The notes: generated by a model from the letters alone, not told the origin. 64,000 bases of DNA from Gentiana macrophylla (GCA_026214975.1 CM047805.1:190349620-190413619), one strand, 5' to 3'; counted from the stretch's first letter, positions 24,601-37,850 are shown. Made by a program: numbers and translations.

Positions 24601-25976
24601 GCGGGCATGAGTTCTTCTTCAGAGGAAGGGGTTTTACTCCCTATCGTGGAAGAGGAGGACGAGGTAATATCCTTGCCCAACATGGTAATAAAACATTAAT
24701 TTCAGAAAATATTTCTGGATCTTCTAGTCAGAATAATAATTCTGATAAATTATACCAAGAATTCTTGGAATATAAGAAAATAAAAGGAAGGCTAAAGCCA
24801 CTTTAGAAATACCTTCATATGCGAATGTTGTAATATCGGAAGAAGAAGATATTACTTCTTATCAAGAAAATGAAAAACAAGGAATTATATTCCTTATTGA
24901 ATATGATGATTATATCAAAAAGAAGAATGACCCATGGTCATTAATGGAAAAATATTTGGATAATAATCCATTCGCATCAACTGCTTATAAGCAGCGATCA
25001 TATTATGAAAATATTTTGAAAGCTTCCAAATGTGAAATAACACATTTTATGGCTAATGATCGGAAGAATATACCTTCATAAAAATTATTATAAAAGAATT
25101 TATCTCCCCCAAATGAATGGGGATTATCTTTATTTAAAGAAAAGAATATCTTTTTCAAGAAAAAAATATTGCTATAAAATATAATTATTGGGATTATATC
25201 CAAGCTTTTACAAATGTTTTCTTATATGAAAATAGAAAGCAAAAACATACTTGGTTTGTTAAAGTATGCTTGTGTTTATAAGCGTCTGGAATATATACCA
25301 AATTGGTTTCAACAATGGTGGTTAATACATGGACCTTCTATAAAAATTTTACTGTAAGAGTTCAAAGAATTATATTTACATTGGGTAGATATTTCTCCCA
25401 AGATTTGATTTAAATGAAGCGAGGACATTTAATAGAATCTCTGCAGTTCATTACATTTCTTTTTGGAATTTTCTATTCCTTGGATTTTAAAATGGTCACC
25501 TATTGTAGATATATCTACGAGATAATTTACCATGCTTAAAGAAAATATTTTTCAAAATTTTGGACAAAATTGTCGAAAAAGATCCACAAACAGTCAAATA
25601 TTTGGTGATGAATTATTCCAAGAAATCACAAATAAAATTAGCTATTTGGAAGAATTGACGGATGAACAATTAGAAATTCGCTTGTAATGAAGCATACAAA
25701 GTCCTTTGAAAAATCGGCGGAAAGTTTGAAGATCAAAGGAATCGCCTCAAAACAAGAAATCTTGTCGAAATTTATGAAAGAGATAAAAAAGATCTATTAA
25801 AGAATTTTGGGTTTAATAGTTGCGATTTCTTGACCTAAAATCGATATACATCTATGGCTTCTTCTACAAATATGGCAGAAGATGCACAAGATCCTAATAT
25901 AGATATTGATCAAGATGTTCATCATTTCATGAAACAACTAGAAGAATTGGAAAAAGAAAAAATTGACGAAGATTGA
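24601..25976 (+). pseudogene. Downstream viral ORF of unknown function, broken
   Basis: It starts after an RGRGFTPYRGRGGRG stretch (24591-24806). Broken segments include SYANVVISEEEDITSYQENE, KASKCEITHFMANDRK and IPNWFQQWW, and a last 40-codon piece at 25854-25976. I recall similar proteins in plant pararetrovirus-like polyproteins but know no function. Placement after RNase H suits a second ORF. Many stops are present. Confidence 0.55.
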
Positions 25977-26003
25977 AATCATATCAGTTCATTGCCTCAG
26001 CCG

Positions 26004-26274
26004 TGACATCAGCATTGAAGTCAGCACTGACGTTATAATTTTTGGCACTATTGGCCGACATGAACAGTAAATTACTGTTCACTTTTACTGTTCATCAGGA
26101 ATTTTTGGCAATTACTGTAGAAATAAATGCGTTTTTACTATTTGAAAAGTTTTTTTGTCGTTTTTGCCGGATTTTCTATAAATAAGCTCATAAGCTTATA
26201 TGTAAATCACGCTTGAGAATTGTCTCGCCTTTCTTTCTTTCTTTCTCTTGTAATAAATCCCTAGTTTAAATAAA
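26004..26274 (+). promoter_or_regulatory. Pararetrovirus pregenomic promoter and polyA signals
   Basis: TATAAATA lies at 26177-26184. AATAAA occurs at 26252-26257 and 26269-26274, close after the expected transcription start, as in pararetroviruses with a terminally redundant transcript. TGACATCA (26004) and TGACG (26028) upstream resemble as-1-type activator motifs; this part is weak. A pyrimidine-rich CTTTCTTTCTTT run lies at 26229-26248. Confidence 0.55.
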
Positions 26275-26735
26275 AGTTTGTTGATTCTGATTACAACTTT
26301 GTGAATTTGTAAGTTATTTTTAATTTTGTTTTGTTTAATTTTAAATTTATTTCGATCTAGCCTAATGATAGGCTAAAAGTTTATAAGTGTTAAAATATAA
26401 TGGGAAGATAATTTTAAATACATTTGGTCTTGGAATTAAATTAAGATGTATACATGCTTGTTCGGGGTTGAGATGAATTAAGCTTCAATTGTATAATGAG
26501 TTTTAATCCTTTCTCAGCATAAATATTTCTTTATGACATTGTAGCCTTTTATACCCGCTTTAGCGGTGTGGCGTTTAGGGTTGTTGGCTTTTTGCAATGA
26601 TTTAAAGTATACTATTTATGTATTTTAATCGATTAAGAAAACATTCCATTCTGTTATATGATTTTATGACGGATTTCCTTTTTCTCGTAAATATGCCCAT
26701 CCTGACATTATCCATGTATACCTTATCCTACACTT

Positions 26736-26752
26736 TGGTATCAGAGACATGG
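26736..26752 (+). promoter_or_regulatory. tRNA-Met primer-binding site of the pararetrovirus
   Basis: TGGTATCAGAGACATGG differs by one base from the family consensus TGGTATCAGAGCCATGG, complementary to the 3' end of initiator tRNA-Met. It lies ~530 nt after the expected transcript start and ~130 nt before the movement-protein ATG, the usual arrangement. Confidence 0.85.
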
Positions 26753-26882
26753 CAGTATTCATTGTTATCTTCTTTGTTATTTTTTAACACTTTCTTAAAA
26801 AATGATAAGAAATACGGATAGAATGAAAAATTCTATTACACAAGAATTTGAGCTTACCTGTAAATCTGGATTTACTTAATAA

Positions 26883-27287
26883 ATGACTATTCCTAGAATA
26901 GAACCAAAAACGATTTACCAATTAGGTACATTCGAAAAATTAGGTTTGAAACAAATTGTTAAAACCTCAGAAGAATCTATCTCTTTAAATAATGAAGAAA
27001 TGGTAATTAAATTACTTAGTGAAAAGGACATAAATTCTTATAGAAGAACACATAAATTTCTTCATATTGGTTTAGTTCAAATTGCTTTTAAACCTCTTAC
27101 ACTGGAAAATCTTCCAGAAAGTTTTATTGCTGCCCTTAGAGATGGTAGAAATTTAGATTGGAAAAAGTCTCTTATGGGAATTATACAATCTAGTCTGCAG
27201 CGCATATCAAGGTAAATTTTGATGTATATCCTAACTTACAATTATCTCTATCTGATATTAACATTCTTGACTCTTTGACAATGAATG
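26883..27287 (+). pseudogene. Movement-protein 5' half (pararetrovirus), cut by the integration border
   Basis: The ATG at 26883 opens a frame of about 105 codons with LHIGLVQIAFKPLTLENLPE and SFIAALRDGRNLDWKKSLMG, followed by the YPNLQLSLSDINILDSL segment after a frame change near 27200. The sequence ends at the 20-bp flank (27288). The continuation is at 19669 on the left end, and the ~53-bp redundancy falls inside this gene. It lies just downstream of the primer-binding site. Confidence 0.65.
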
Positions 27288-27307
27288 TCTCATAGTTGAT
27301 GATACAT
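27288..27307. repeat. Right 20-bp direct repeat flanking the pararetrovirus
   Basis: Perfect copy of 19649-19668; host AT-rich sequence follows. Confidence 0.75.
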
Positions 27308-28391
27308 TATACTTTAAAATAAATATAAAAATATTATATCAAATGTAATGCATCGTACTCTGTTTATGCATTAAATTAAATTTTAATGTTGTGAATTGTG
27401 ATTATTTTTTTTTCTTCCCTTGATTTCGTTCAATCAGCCGGGGACATTCAATAGTTACATGACCTGGGCACCTAACAAGAAAAAATATTACAGTAATAAA
27501 TAATTACCCTATTTTTATGACATTCCTCAATGAATACACATGAAAAATAGGTGGCAAAATATATGTAATGTTATTTCAAAAAACAAAACAAAAAACTACT
27601 ATCACCGCATGTCTCTCATAATCATCAACTATATAAGATAATGAACAATTTTATCTTTTTTAAGTTTGTAATTGTTTCTCAAAAAAAAGATTGTAATAAC
27701 TTTAAAATTACGTAAGAAAATATAACTTTAAAATTGTATTTAAAAGATATATGACATGTAAATGTAAATCCATATTTTAACTTTGTATTTTACAATTGAT
27801 TGATTATATTCCTTAAAGAAAAATATTGGTTATAAGCAAAAAATAAATAAAATTTGATTGGTTAAATTTTTTTTTTCATCCCTCCCAATAAAAATGTATT
27901 TCGGTCATATCACATTAACCCTCAAAGATGCCTTAGCTGTAAACTCGTTTGTGTCCTTTATTTATTTTTTTGCCGCAGAAACTGTTATGATACAGAATTT
28001 TTTTTTTATTTTTTTTTATTTTATGAGGAAGATATTAAGGTGAGAGTTGTAACTGTATTAAATTTTAAAAGTTTTATTCATCATATCAATTGAATTGCCA
28101 CCAAAGTTAAACAAACACCCCAAACTTAATTAATCACTAATACCGTTTAAGAAAGGATGTGTTAAGCAAAAGCTTATTCTTGCAAAGGATGATAATAATG
28201 TGAAAGAAAGATGAAGGACAATATTGCAATTAGGTTTGACCAAAATTATGAAATTCGGTACACACGAGTAAGAGGTCTTCTCTTTCTAAAAATAGATAAA
28301 AGAATATAAACGGGGTTTATAGTAGTCTTGAACAACTGTATTATTTATTTATTTTCCCAATCTTTTGGTATATACTGTATCATCATCATAA

Positions 28392-28422
<31 letters not shown>

Positions 28423-28483
28423 CTTAATTTGTTGAGTTGTGTTATGGGCAGCCGCAGTTATAAGTGGTCTAGTGTAAAGAGAG
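27308..28483. other. Intergenic AT-rich DNA, no gene
   Basis: Poly-T and poly-A runs and a short (AAT)n run (about 28391-28420). It probably includes the 3' UTR of the downstream minus-strand SDR gene. No element borders were recognised. Confidence 0.5.
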
Positions 28484-29453
28484 CTAGGGTTGGTATATCA
28501 AACTTAAATGGCTAACAGCACAAGTATAACCCCCATCTATTACTAGATTGTGTCCTGTTATAAAACCAGCATCATCACTTGCTAAATACATCACTGCTTC
28601 TGCTGTATCCTCCATTCTCCCACCTCTTCCTACTATTAAACTTGCTCGTTCTCCCACTATTTTCGTCACGTCTTCAGGTGTGATATCCGGATTCCCAAGG
28701 CATTTCTTGTACGCGCTCACTAGCAGCTCCGTAGGAACCCCGTGAGGGGTAACACTGTTCACGCGGATCCCGTGTACCCCTAACTCGCAAGCAGTGCTCT
28801 TAACTAGCCCAAGAATGGCTGCTTTCGACATTGTGTAAGAATGCGAGGCAAGCCCTCCCAAAAGGGCAGCAGAGCTCGTTGTACAGATAATACTACCTCC
28901 TCCTCCTCCTCCTCCTCTGTTTTTTGTAGCTATCATTGCTTTCGACGCGTGCTTTATCCCGTGGATCACACCGTTGAGATTCACTGCTAAAAGGGACATC
29001 AATTCCTCCATTTTTAGATTCGTAATGCTCCCTCCTGGGCCTCCGATTCCGGCATTGTTGAACATTATGTCTAGTCTGCCTTTCCAAATCAGTGCAAGCT
29101 CAACAGCTGATTCCACATCTTTTTCATTGGAAACATCACAATGGATGTACTTGGCTCCAATAGAATCAGCTAATGATGTACCAAGATCATCGAGTATATC
29201 AGCTATTACTACATAAGCTCCGTTTTCAGAGAATAATTTCGCTGTGGCGGCTCCAATGCCTCTTGCACCACCTGTTATGATTGCTACCTTTTCTTTTAGC
29301 CTGATTGAAGAGGAAGAGACAATGAATTCAATCAATGTTTAATAATATGATGTATCATCAGAACAAATGCATTAACAACAACATATGCACGACGACTTAC
29401 CTCATGGAGGATGAGTTTGAGGGAACGGTTAAGCTGGCGGAAATTGGTTCCAT
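28484..29453 (-). CDS. Short-chain dehydrogenase/reductase (plant SDR110C type), two exons
   Basis: An NAD(P)-dependent oxidoreductase of the classical SDR fold, resembling secoisolariciresinol dehydrogenase/SDR2-3-like proteins; the substrate cannot be told. Exon 1 is 29453-29401 (MEPISASLTVPSNSSSM plus two bases) and exon 2 is 29300-28484. The junction AG|G codes Arg and gives MRLKEKVAIITGGARGIG. The product is 289 residues. Motifs: cofactor loop TGGARGIG (27-34), Asp52 after the second strand (favours NAD), NNAG (99-102), catalytic Ser160, Tyr173 and Lys177 (SYTMSK), and the C-terminal FITGHNLVIDGGYT. An in-frame ATG in the intron (29335) could start a 283-residue form, but the spliced start gives the better N-terminus. 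Oddity: seven consecutive Gly codons (147-153) before the catalytic strand. Confidence 0.93.
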
Positions 29454-29783
29454 TCTTTGTTTTCTTTTTGTATTGTATTTGATTCCAGAGAGTGTGATGA
29501 ATGAATGAATGAATGAAGGTTTTATATATAAAGAGGCTAATTAATAAATGGATGTTGGGGAGGGAGGCAGGCAGGCAGGCAGCAAAGGAAAGCAAAAACA
29601 ATCTTTAGGAAGTTCAACTAACTAATATCTGATTTCACACTTCTTTTACAACTTCTTTGTACCTACTACTACTACTATGTAGTAGTACTACATGCTATTC
29701 TTGCCGCCGTAGAAGAAGCTTTAATTTATTAAAGTGTGCTTGTTTGTTTCTACTTCTTTCTTTTTTTTACTTTTTCTTCTTCT

Positions 29784-29818
<35 letters not shown>

Positions 29819-30632
29819 TGGGTGTAGACTTAAAATAAATAAATATAAGTGTAAAACGCATGTTCGTGTCTGACATTGAGCATATATATTAAGAGATATA
29901 TACTTTTCAAAACGATGATGATTCACTGTGTACGTGGTCTATCGGTAGAATCCTCCAACCTAAGTAATTTCTATTGTTTAATCTCTTTGTAGATAATTTT
30001 GAAAACCAACCGTGTGCTTCAGTTGGATTTTTTAAAACAAAGGAGTTAAACATCAACTCTCTTTTTTCTGTTGCTTCCTCTATCTCAAAGGGACTATCGT
30101 CATTCTTTGTTTGAATATGGAATTAGCACACATTCAGTCTCTTAATTCTAACTGCCAAACCCCCATAAAGCCTAGTGCGGCTGCATTTTTTGGAATTTTT
30201 TCCACTCTTTTGGAATACATACAGGAATACGATGTTGTTGTGTATAGGTGGGAGAATTGAAGCTCTCTCCCACCCTATCATGACATTTGTTTTGGATTGG
30301 ATTACGGTTTTCGTCATCTGATTTAAGAAAAAGTAGGCTTACTCGTAGTGTACTTCAAATGAACATGAAATGAAAGAAAAGGCAAAGTTAAAAAAAAAAA
30401 AAAAATGAAGAGCAAAACCATGAAAACAAACGTTAAGCACACATACTGGATTAGAACAAGAAGAGTGCAGTTTTGAGCAATAGGCTACCGAATTGAGAAT
30501 CCTTTGCATAGTGAAATGTTACCATCATACTATCAAATAAAAGTTGAGCCAAAAGAACACAATCCATGTTTTCACGCTGAAAAAAGAAAATCTAACAAAA
30601 TTGAAGAAATGCAGATGATGATGATCAAATCA
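29454..30632. other. Intergenic, no gene; SDR promoter side
   Basis: It contains a GCAG(GCAG)n run near 29566-29582, TAC/TAG triplet runs near 29660-29690, and (TA)n followed by (TG)n at about 29785-29819. No coding or RNA gene was recognised. Confidence 0.5.
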
Positions 30633-32507
<1,875 letters not shown>

Positions 32508-32660
32508 TTCAAGTTGCAGTTCACGCCCAAGAGAAAATGCAGTACTAGGGTTTTTGAAGACTGGGTGTGTCTGTTAGGGTAAAGGCTATTTATAGGATGA
32601 GATTCGGATTATTTACGGGTATACCACTTAAGAGGCCCATTCACTCGGAACTTCTTGCGC
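32508..32660 (-). promoter_or_regulatory. RPL4 5' leader/promoter with telo-box motifs
   Basis: On the plus strand CTAGGGTTTTTG (near 32545) and GTTAGGGTAAAG (near 32572) are telo-box-type motifs (AAACCCTAG and ACCCTAA on the gene strand). They lie 40-75 nt upstream of the ATG. The same motif class precedes RPL38. Confidence 0.45.
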
Positions 32661-33151
32661 TATTCTCATACGCACTGGAATGGCCCGCGGGCCGATCGGA
32701 ACTATACCGCTTTATCCTCGGATAGATCTTCGTGTTCTTTCCGATCAACTCACGAGCCACTTCAGAAAGATATTCCATCAACACATAAAACTTCCCATTC
32801 ACTCGGCTTCACTTGGTATACCGATGCATGTAATGTATTCAAAGCAAAATGGCGTCGTATGATGTTTAATAAATAAAAAAAGCACTCTACTTGATCTATA
32901 CCGCTGCATCCCATCTATTGGTGCGCTACTCCATTTTAATATAACGGACATTGTAAAAGTTTGTTCTGGAGAAAAAAAAAACTGACTTACCAATATCGAT
33001 CAAAATCAACTATGCTGCAAGTAGGTTTTTTTGGCTCCAGGACCGACTTTCACAATGTTGATTCCATTGTGGTTCTCATGTAGTGTAATGAACCAGTTGA
33101 GTCGGTGTTGTGTAAATAAAAGACCACTAAAAAATCTAAGGACCAAACCAG
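32661..33151. other. Intergenic upstream of RPL4, no gene
   Basis: The phrase CCCATTCACTCGG occurs at about 32637 and 32791. Nothing coding was recognised. Confidence 0.4.
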
Positions 33152-33301
33152 CTTCATATCGTAAATGTGTGGTTGGATCGACACCACTTGATTCTCCACA
33201 ACACCATTCACCGTATATGATCCGAGCTCGTGTGTTGGTGTTTACTAAGATAAAATGTATGATTGAATCATCTTCATATTGTAAGCAGGTGGATGGACAC
33301 C
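33152..33301. repeat. Tandemly duplicated host repeat; second copy split by hAT-1
   Basis: Copy 1 starts CTTCATATCGTAAATG at 33152 and includes GACACCACTTGATTCTCC and ACACCATTCACCGTA. Copy 2 starts CTTCATATTGTAAGCA at 33272, breaks off at GGACACC (33301) and resumes on the far side of the transposon at 37779 (GGACACCACTTGACCCTTC...CATTCACCGTA), running to about 37850. The copies are 120 bp apart and moderately diverged. Confidence 0.65.
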
Positions 33302-33981
33302 TAGACCTGGCCACATGAAACCGGACCGCTGGTTGGTTGGAATCGCATGGGTTTGGCCAATCATTGGTTTGTGGAATCTTGCCGTGTTCACGCCGTAGGT
33401 TGCCCGGTTTGTCTGTGACGGTTTGATATATTTGGAACCGAAACCGGAACAAGAACCGGCCCAACGGCCTTTTTTTTTTTTTTCCCAAACTCCTCCAAAA
33501 ATTTTCTATAAATACTACCCATTTCATTCAAAAATTCCTACACCAATCTCTACATCTCAATTCTTACTCTTCTACTCAATTCTTACATCTTCTACTCAAT
33601 TCTTTGATTATCAAGTTTGTTTAGTTGTTAAAAACAACAATCAAATTTACTTTACGATACCAATTTTTGAAGTTGTTCTGATTTAATCGTTACTTCAATA
33701 CGGTTTTAGTTATAAGTAAATTTAGTTTTGTATTTTATTCAACTAATTTTTTTACAAGTGTAAAAAAAAAAAATCAATTTTATAATCAAATTTACTTTAC
33801 TAGACCGAAATTTGAAGTTGTTCTGATTTAATCGTTATTTTAATTCGGTTTTAGTTATAAGTAAAATTGGTTAGTTAAATTAAATTTTTTTTTATAACCA
33901 TTATATGTAATTTAGATTTAAATCAAATTTACTTTACTTAATTTTTTTTATAACCGTTATATATAATTTTGATTTTTTACA

Positions 33982-36357
33982 ATGTCAAGAAGATGTGCAT
34001 CAACACAAGGCAATCGAAATGTTACTTTCCGTGATGACACGGTTGTGCCAGAATCGGATGATCTTGCTGGTCGCTATAGACCCCAATATTATACGCACTC
34101 ACTGCCACCGTAATCACATTTCGATTCCTCGCTTTGACACACCTTCAGGTTACAATCAAGATGATTTTGATAGTCATTACGACGATATAATGTCTCAACC
34201 CGGAAATTTTAATATCAACCTTAATGAAGGTGAAGATAATGATGAAGACGACGTTGATGATGATCATGATGTATTTCCGAATGCTTCCCGTCCAAGACAA
34301 GGACGGGGTGGGAGTCGGGCTGGTGCTAGTGCGGATCCTACTCCTACTCCCGAGTCAGTCGATTTAGATGGTGGTGAAAGTACCCTATCCAAAGCACAAG
34401 AAAAAGGTTAAAATCAAGAATTTTTACGGAATTTTTCACAAAGGTTGCTCGGACTGATGAAATAGCATTAGCTAACCCCGGAAAGTATTTCTTCGGGGTG
34501 TGCAATTTCTGTGGCCAAAAATACCAATTTAAACATGCCGGTGGTTACGGAACGATCGCGAGTCACATTTTAACTAAACACCCGGAAAAATTGGAAGACA
34601 AAGACGCCTCAAGCCCAAATAAAAATGCCGAGCTCCAAATGAGGTAACACTAATCCACTCTTTATTTACAAATCGTGATAATCGTAGAGATCTAACCACG
34701 GATCTTATCATGGAGATGGGTCTTCCTTTTAGCTTTCCCGAGAATCCTATTTTCAAAGCTACGTACAAGGGCTTTGCAAATGCTTTTACTCGTATCCTCG
34801 TGCAACGGTTACTGTGGGATTTCAAAAATAAATTTACTAAACGACAAAATATTATTATAGAAAGTTTGAAGAAAATAAATTCCGAATATGTGTATGTGCC
34901 GATATTTGGGAGGATAGGAGGACGAACAATTATTATTTGTGCGTGTCGGGTCACTGGATTGACAACACTTGGATTGTTCAAAAAAGGTTACTTGCTTTTC
35001 GTTTATTTAACGACAATCATACTGCTTCTAATATTGCATCTTTATTAGTTGATATTTTTTAGGAATACGATTTAAAAGGTAAAGTTTTTTCTATTGCGTT
35101 TGACATTAATGCTTCAAACAACACTGCTTCTATTCCCGACTTATCCCGATATTGTGAACCTCTTTGTAACGGTCAATTTTTTCATGTTAGATGTTTATGC
35201 CATATTTTTAATTTATGTGTAAAGGATGGTCTAAAAGTTTTTGACCATAATATTAATGCAATAAAAAGTGCGATTTCACATATTTTAGGTAGAAATATTT
35301 TGGTTAGTAAGTGGTATAAATTTCTTAAAGAGAAAGGTCATAGGTGGAACACGACTCATGATCTTTAGAAAAAAAAAACAAAATTAAAAATACATTTTGT
35401 GAATTTTTAAGTGAACACCGTCTGAAATGAATATCGTTTGTATCCTCTATTTGACTTCATGCAAGAAACTCGATGGATGTTTTTAAATATTCAAAAAAAT
35501 TACAGTATTGTTTTCACAATGTTATCAACCCACAACACATTTAGTCTTGCCTGCTTGTATAGAAATAACTGCCGAGTTTGAAACCATGGAACACGACGCA
35601 GAATTATTTCAATGTTTAGTGCCGATGAAGGAGAAATGGAATAAATACATGTTGTATATTCCTGACACTTATCTCATTTCTTCTACGCTCGACCCTCGTA
35701 TAAGACTAGTAGGTTTGTCTGACATGTTAGGTGCCTACTATGATGCTTTGTCTGTTACTCATAATGTGCCTCCGGTAGATTTTACAGTTGAAGTAGTTAG
35801 ACTAGAAAATTTATTAAACGCTTTGTATGTTGAATATGAGCGTATGTATGGATTGAGAAACGAAGTGGTTCCCAATCCATCCGCAAGTGTTCCCTACTAA
35901 CCCTACAGGTGTCGTACGGGGACTTCAAAAGGTTCGGATAAAATGAATTCTAAACGATGTATGGAGCTTACATCGCTCATCCGATCAACGTCATGAGAGA
36001 TATCAAATTTCTAAACACAACATTTGAAGGTCAGTGAAATCGATACCTATGATTTCGAGTTCGACTTATTAAAGTGGTGGAAGAGACATGTTAAAGAATA
36101 TCCACCTCGCAATGATGGCGGTCGAGTTTTTAAGTTGCCCTGCTTTCGACCGTCCACCGTTGAACGATGTTTCAAAGCATGGCGTGATATGTCCTTACCA
36201 ATAAAAGATGTTCGCTTCATCCCACCACTTTAGAGAAGCAAATGCTTTGTCAAGATTGGGTACGAGCCGAGAAGAGGTGCAACACATTGAGTCGGAAGAT
36301 GAGGAGTTACAGTTCAAGGCGGTGACACCAAAACTTCGGAGAGAAATAAGCGGCTAA
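33982..36357 (+). pseudogene. hAT transposase with BED zinc finger, broken
   Basis: The ATG at 33982 opens MSRRCASTQGNRNVTFRDDT. A BED finger lies at ~34440-34600 (CNFCGQKYQFKH...SHILTKH, C-x2-C and H-x4-H). The catalytic core is recognisable by RCLCHIFNLCVKDGLKVF (~35185-35250) and KFLKEKGHRWNTTHD (~35320-35365). The C-terminal dimerisation region has DTYDFEFDLLKWWKRHVKEY (36040-36100) and RPSTVERCFKAW (~36150). The frame changes repeatedly: the longest open pieces are 33995-34411, 34710-35048, 35508-35900 and 36024-36233. Stops and frameshifts make it nonfunctional. Confidence 0.82.
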
Positions 36358-37600
36358 ATACCGACATCGATTAAAGTGTATCGCAATTTATATCTTATAT
36401 ATTTGTTACAATTCATATAACAACTATAAAAGATTAAAAAAACCTATTAAAAATAACTATAAAAAACCTACTACTAAAAACAAAAACAAAAAACTATAGA
36501 AACTATTAAAAAAACCAGAAAAAAAAACCCGATAGAAACTATAAAAACCTATTAAAAATAACTAAAAAACACCTAGTACTTTAAAGTAAAAAAAAAGTAT
36601 AGAAATCTATAATAAAAAAAAAAACCATAAAAACCATATACAAACCTAAATTATATGAAACTATATAATACAAACACATAAGAATACTATAAAAGACTAC
36701 AATAAAACAAACATTTAAAAAAATACTATAAAGAATACAAAAAACAATAAGAACCTATAACAAACCATAACAACACTACACAAAACTAAAAAAACTATAA
36801 GAAACTATAAAAACACCCAAAAAAACCATAAACAAACGTAAAAAATTATATGAAACTATAAAATACAAACACATTACACATATATATACTATAAAAGACT
36901 ACAATAAAACAAACATTTCAAAACCTTTAAATACTATAAAACATATAAGAAGACTATAAAAGACTAAAAAATAAGATAAAAGACTAAAAATAAACAATAA
37001 GAACTACGTTCGTTTTGATTTTTTATATGTGTTAATGCCTCCGACACGATTACATATAAAAATACGTAAAGCAACCGAATTATTTACAAGTGTTGAAAAA
37101 ACAACACAATTTACATATAAAAAACAACACAATATATCTCACCTAATATTTAATAAAACAACATTAATAATCAACGATATCACTAAAACCGATTCAAAAA
37201 TTTATAACAAAACTATAAAAGACTTTTAAAAAAACAATAATAAAAATTACTATAAAAACTTTTACAACAAACTATTAAAAACTAAAAATTAACAATAAGA
37301 ACTACGTTCGCTTTGATTTTTTATACGCTATTACACAAGACGACATATATAAAAATACGCAAAAATCGAATTACTGGTATGCGTTGAAAAAAATAACAAA
37401 TTTTTTTAAAATAACATTATTTACATATAAATAAAATAACACAATATTAATATTATTTTTAACACCGAATAGAAAACTATTTAAAAATATATATATTACT
37501 CGCTTTTAGTAATTATAGTAAAAAATAATAATTTGTTATTGTAGTGAAAATAATAAGTATTATGTGAAAATAAAAGAAAAAAATTTATGAAATTTTAAAA
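36358..37600. repeat. AT-rich ACTATAAAA-type low-complexity tract inside hAT-1
   Basis: Loosely repeated phrases such as AACTATAAAAAC, ACTACAATAAAACAAACATTT (near 36690 and 36898) and AACAATAAGAACTACGTTCG (near 36993 and 37291). It lies between the transposase end and the right terminus. No coding capacity. Confidence 0.55.
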
Positions 37601-37850
37601 CCGCCACGGAATCGTGATCTCCAATCGAGTAAACCGGTAAACCGTGAACTGCCTAAAACCGCAACCACCGGGGTTTTGAATAATAAACCGCCGGTTCATT
37701 AAACCGCCCAAACCGCAAGATCGCTTTAAAACCGCGGTTCCGTTCCGGTTCGTCCGTTCCTCCATTTGGACGGGTCAAGGACACCACTTGACCCTTCACA
37801 ACATCATTCACCGTAGTGGATTTGAACTCGTGTTAATGCATTCCATAAAG

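Larger units (their letters stand above)
19669..27287 (+). mobile_element. Endogenous pararetrovirus (Caulimoviridae), genome-length, degraded
   Basis: It contains all the expected modules: movement protein, coat-protein region with a CCHC knuckle, aspartic protease, reverse transcriptase, RNase H, a downstream ORF, a promoter/polyA block and a tRNA-Met primer-binding site. There is no integrase and there are no LTRs, which rules out a gypsy or copia element. The linear order is a circular permutation: the movement protein is cut, with its start at the right end (26883-27287) and its continuation at the left end (19669 onward). About 53 bp is present at both ends (19669-19722 and 27235-27287, ~90% identical). 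The unit is ~7.57 kb without the redundancy, a normal genome size for the family. Frameshifts and stops are spread throughout, so it is an old, inactive copy. Genus is uncertain; a florendovirus- or petuvirus-like member is possible. Confidence 0.88.
33302..37778 (+). mobile_element. hAT-superfamily DNA transposon (hAT-1), ~4.5 kb, inactive
   Basis: The left end TAGACCTGGCCACATG at 33302 matches the reverse complement of the right end (TTGACCCGTCCAAATG) at 12 of 16 positions. The flanks are TGGACACC (33294-33301) and AGGACACC (37778-37785), an 8-bp target duplication with one mismatch; the terminal base is ambiguous by one. The interior has a broken hAT transposase. Both ends are rich in ACCGG/CCGGTT words. 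The size is that of an autonomous Ac-type element. Confidence 0.82.

Noticed and set aside
19669..27287. Ty3/gypsy LTR retrotransposon
   Set aside because: There is no integrase and there are no LTRs; a movement-protein region is present and the ends are a circular permutation, all pointing to a pararetrovirus.
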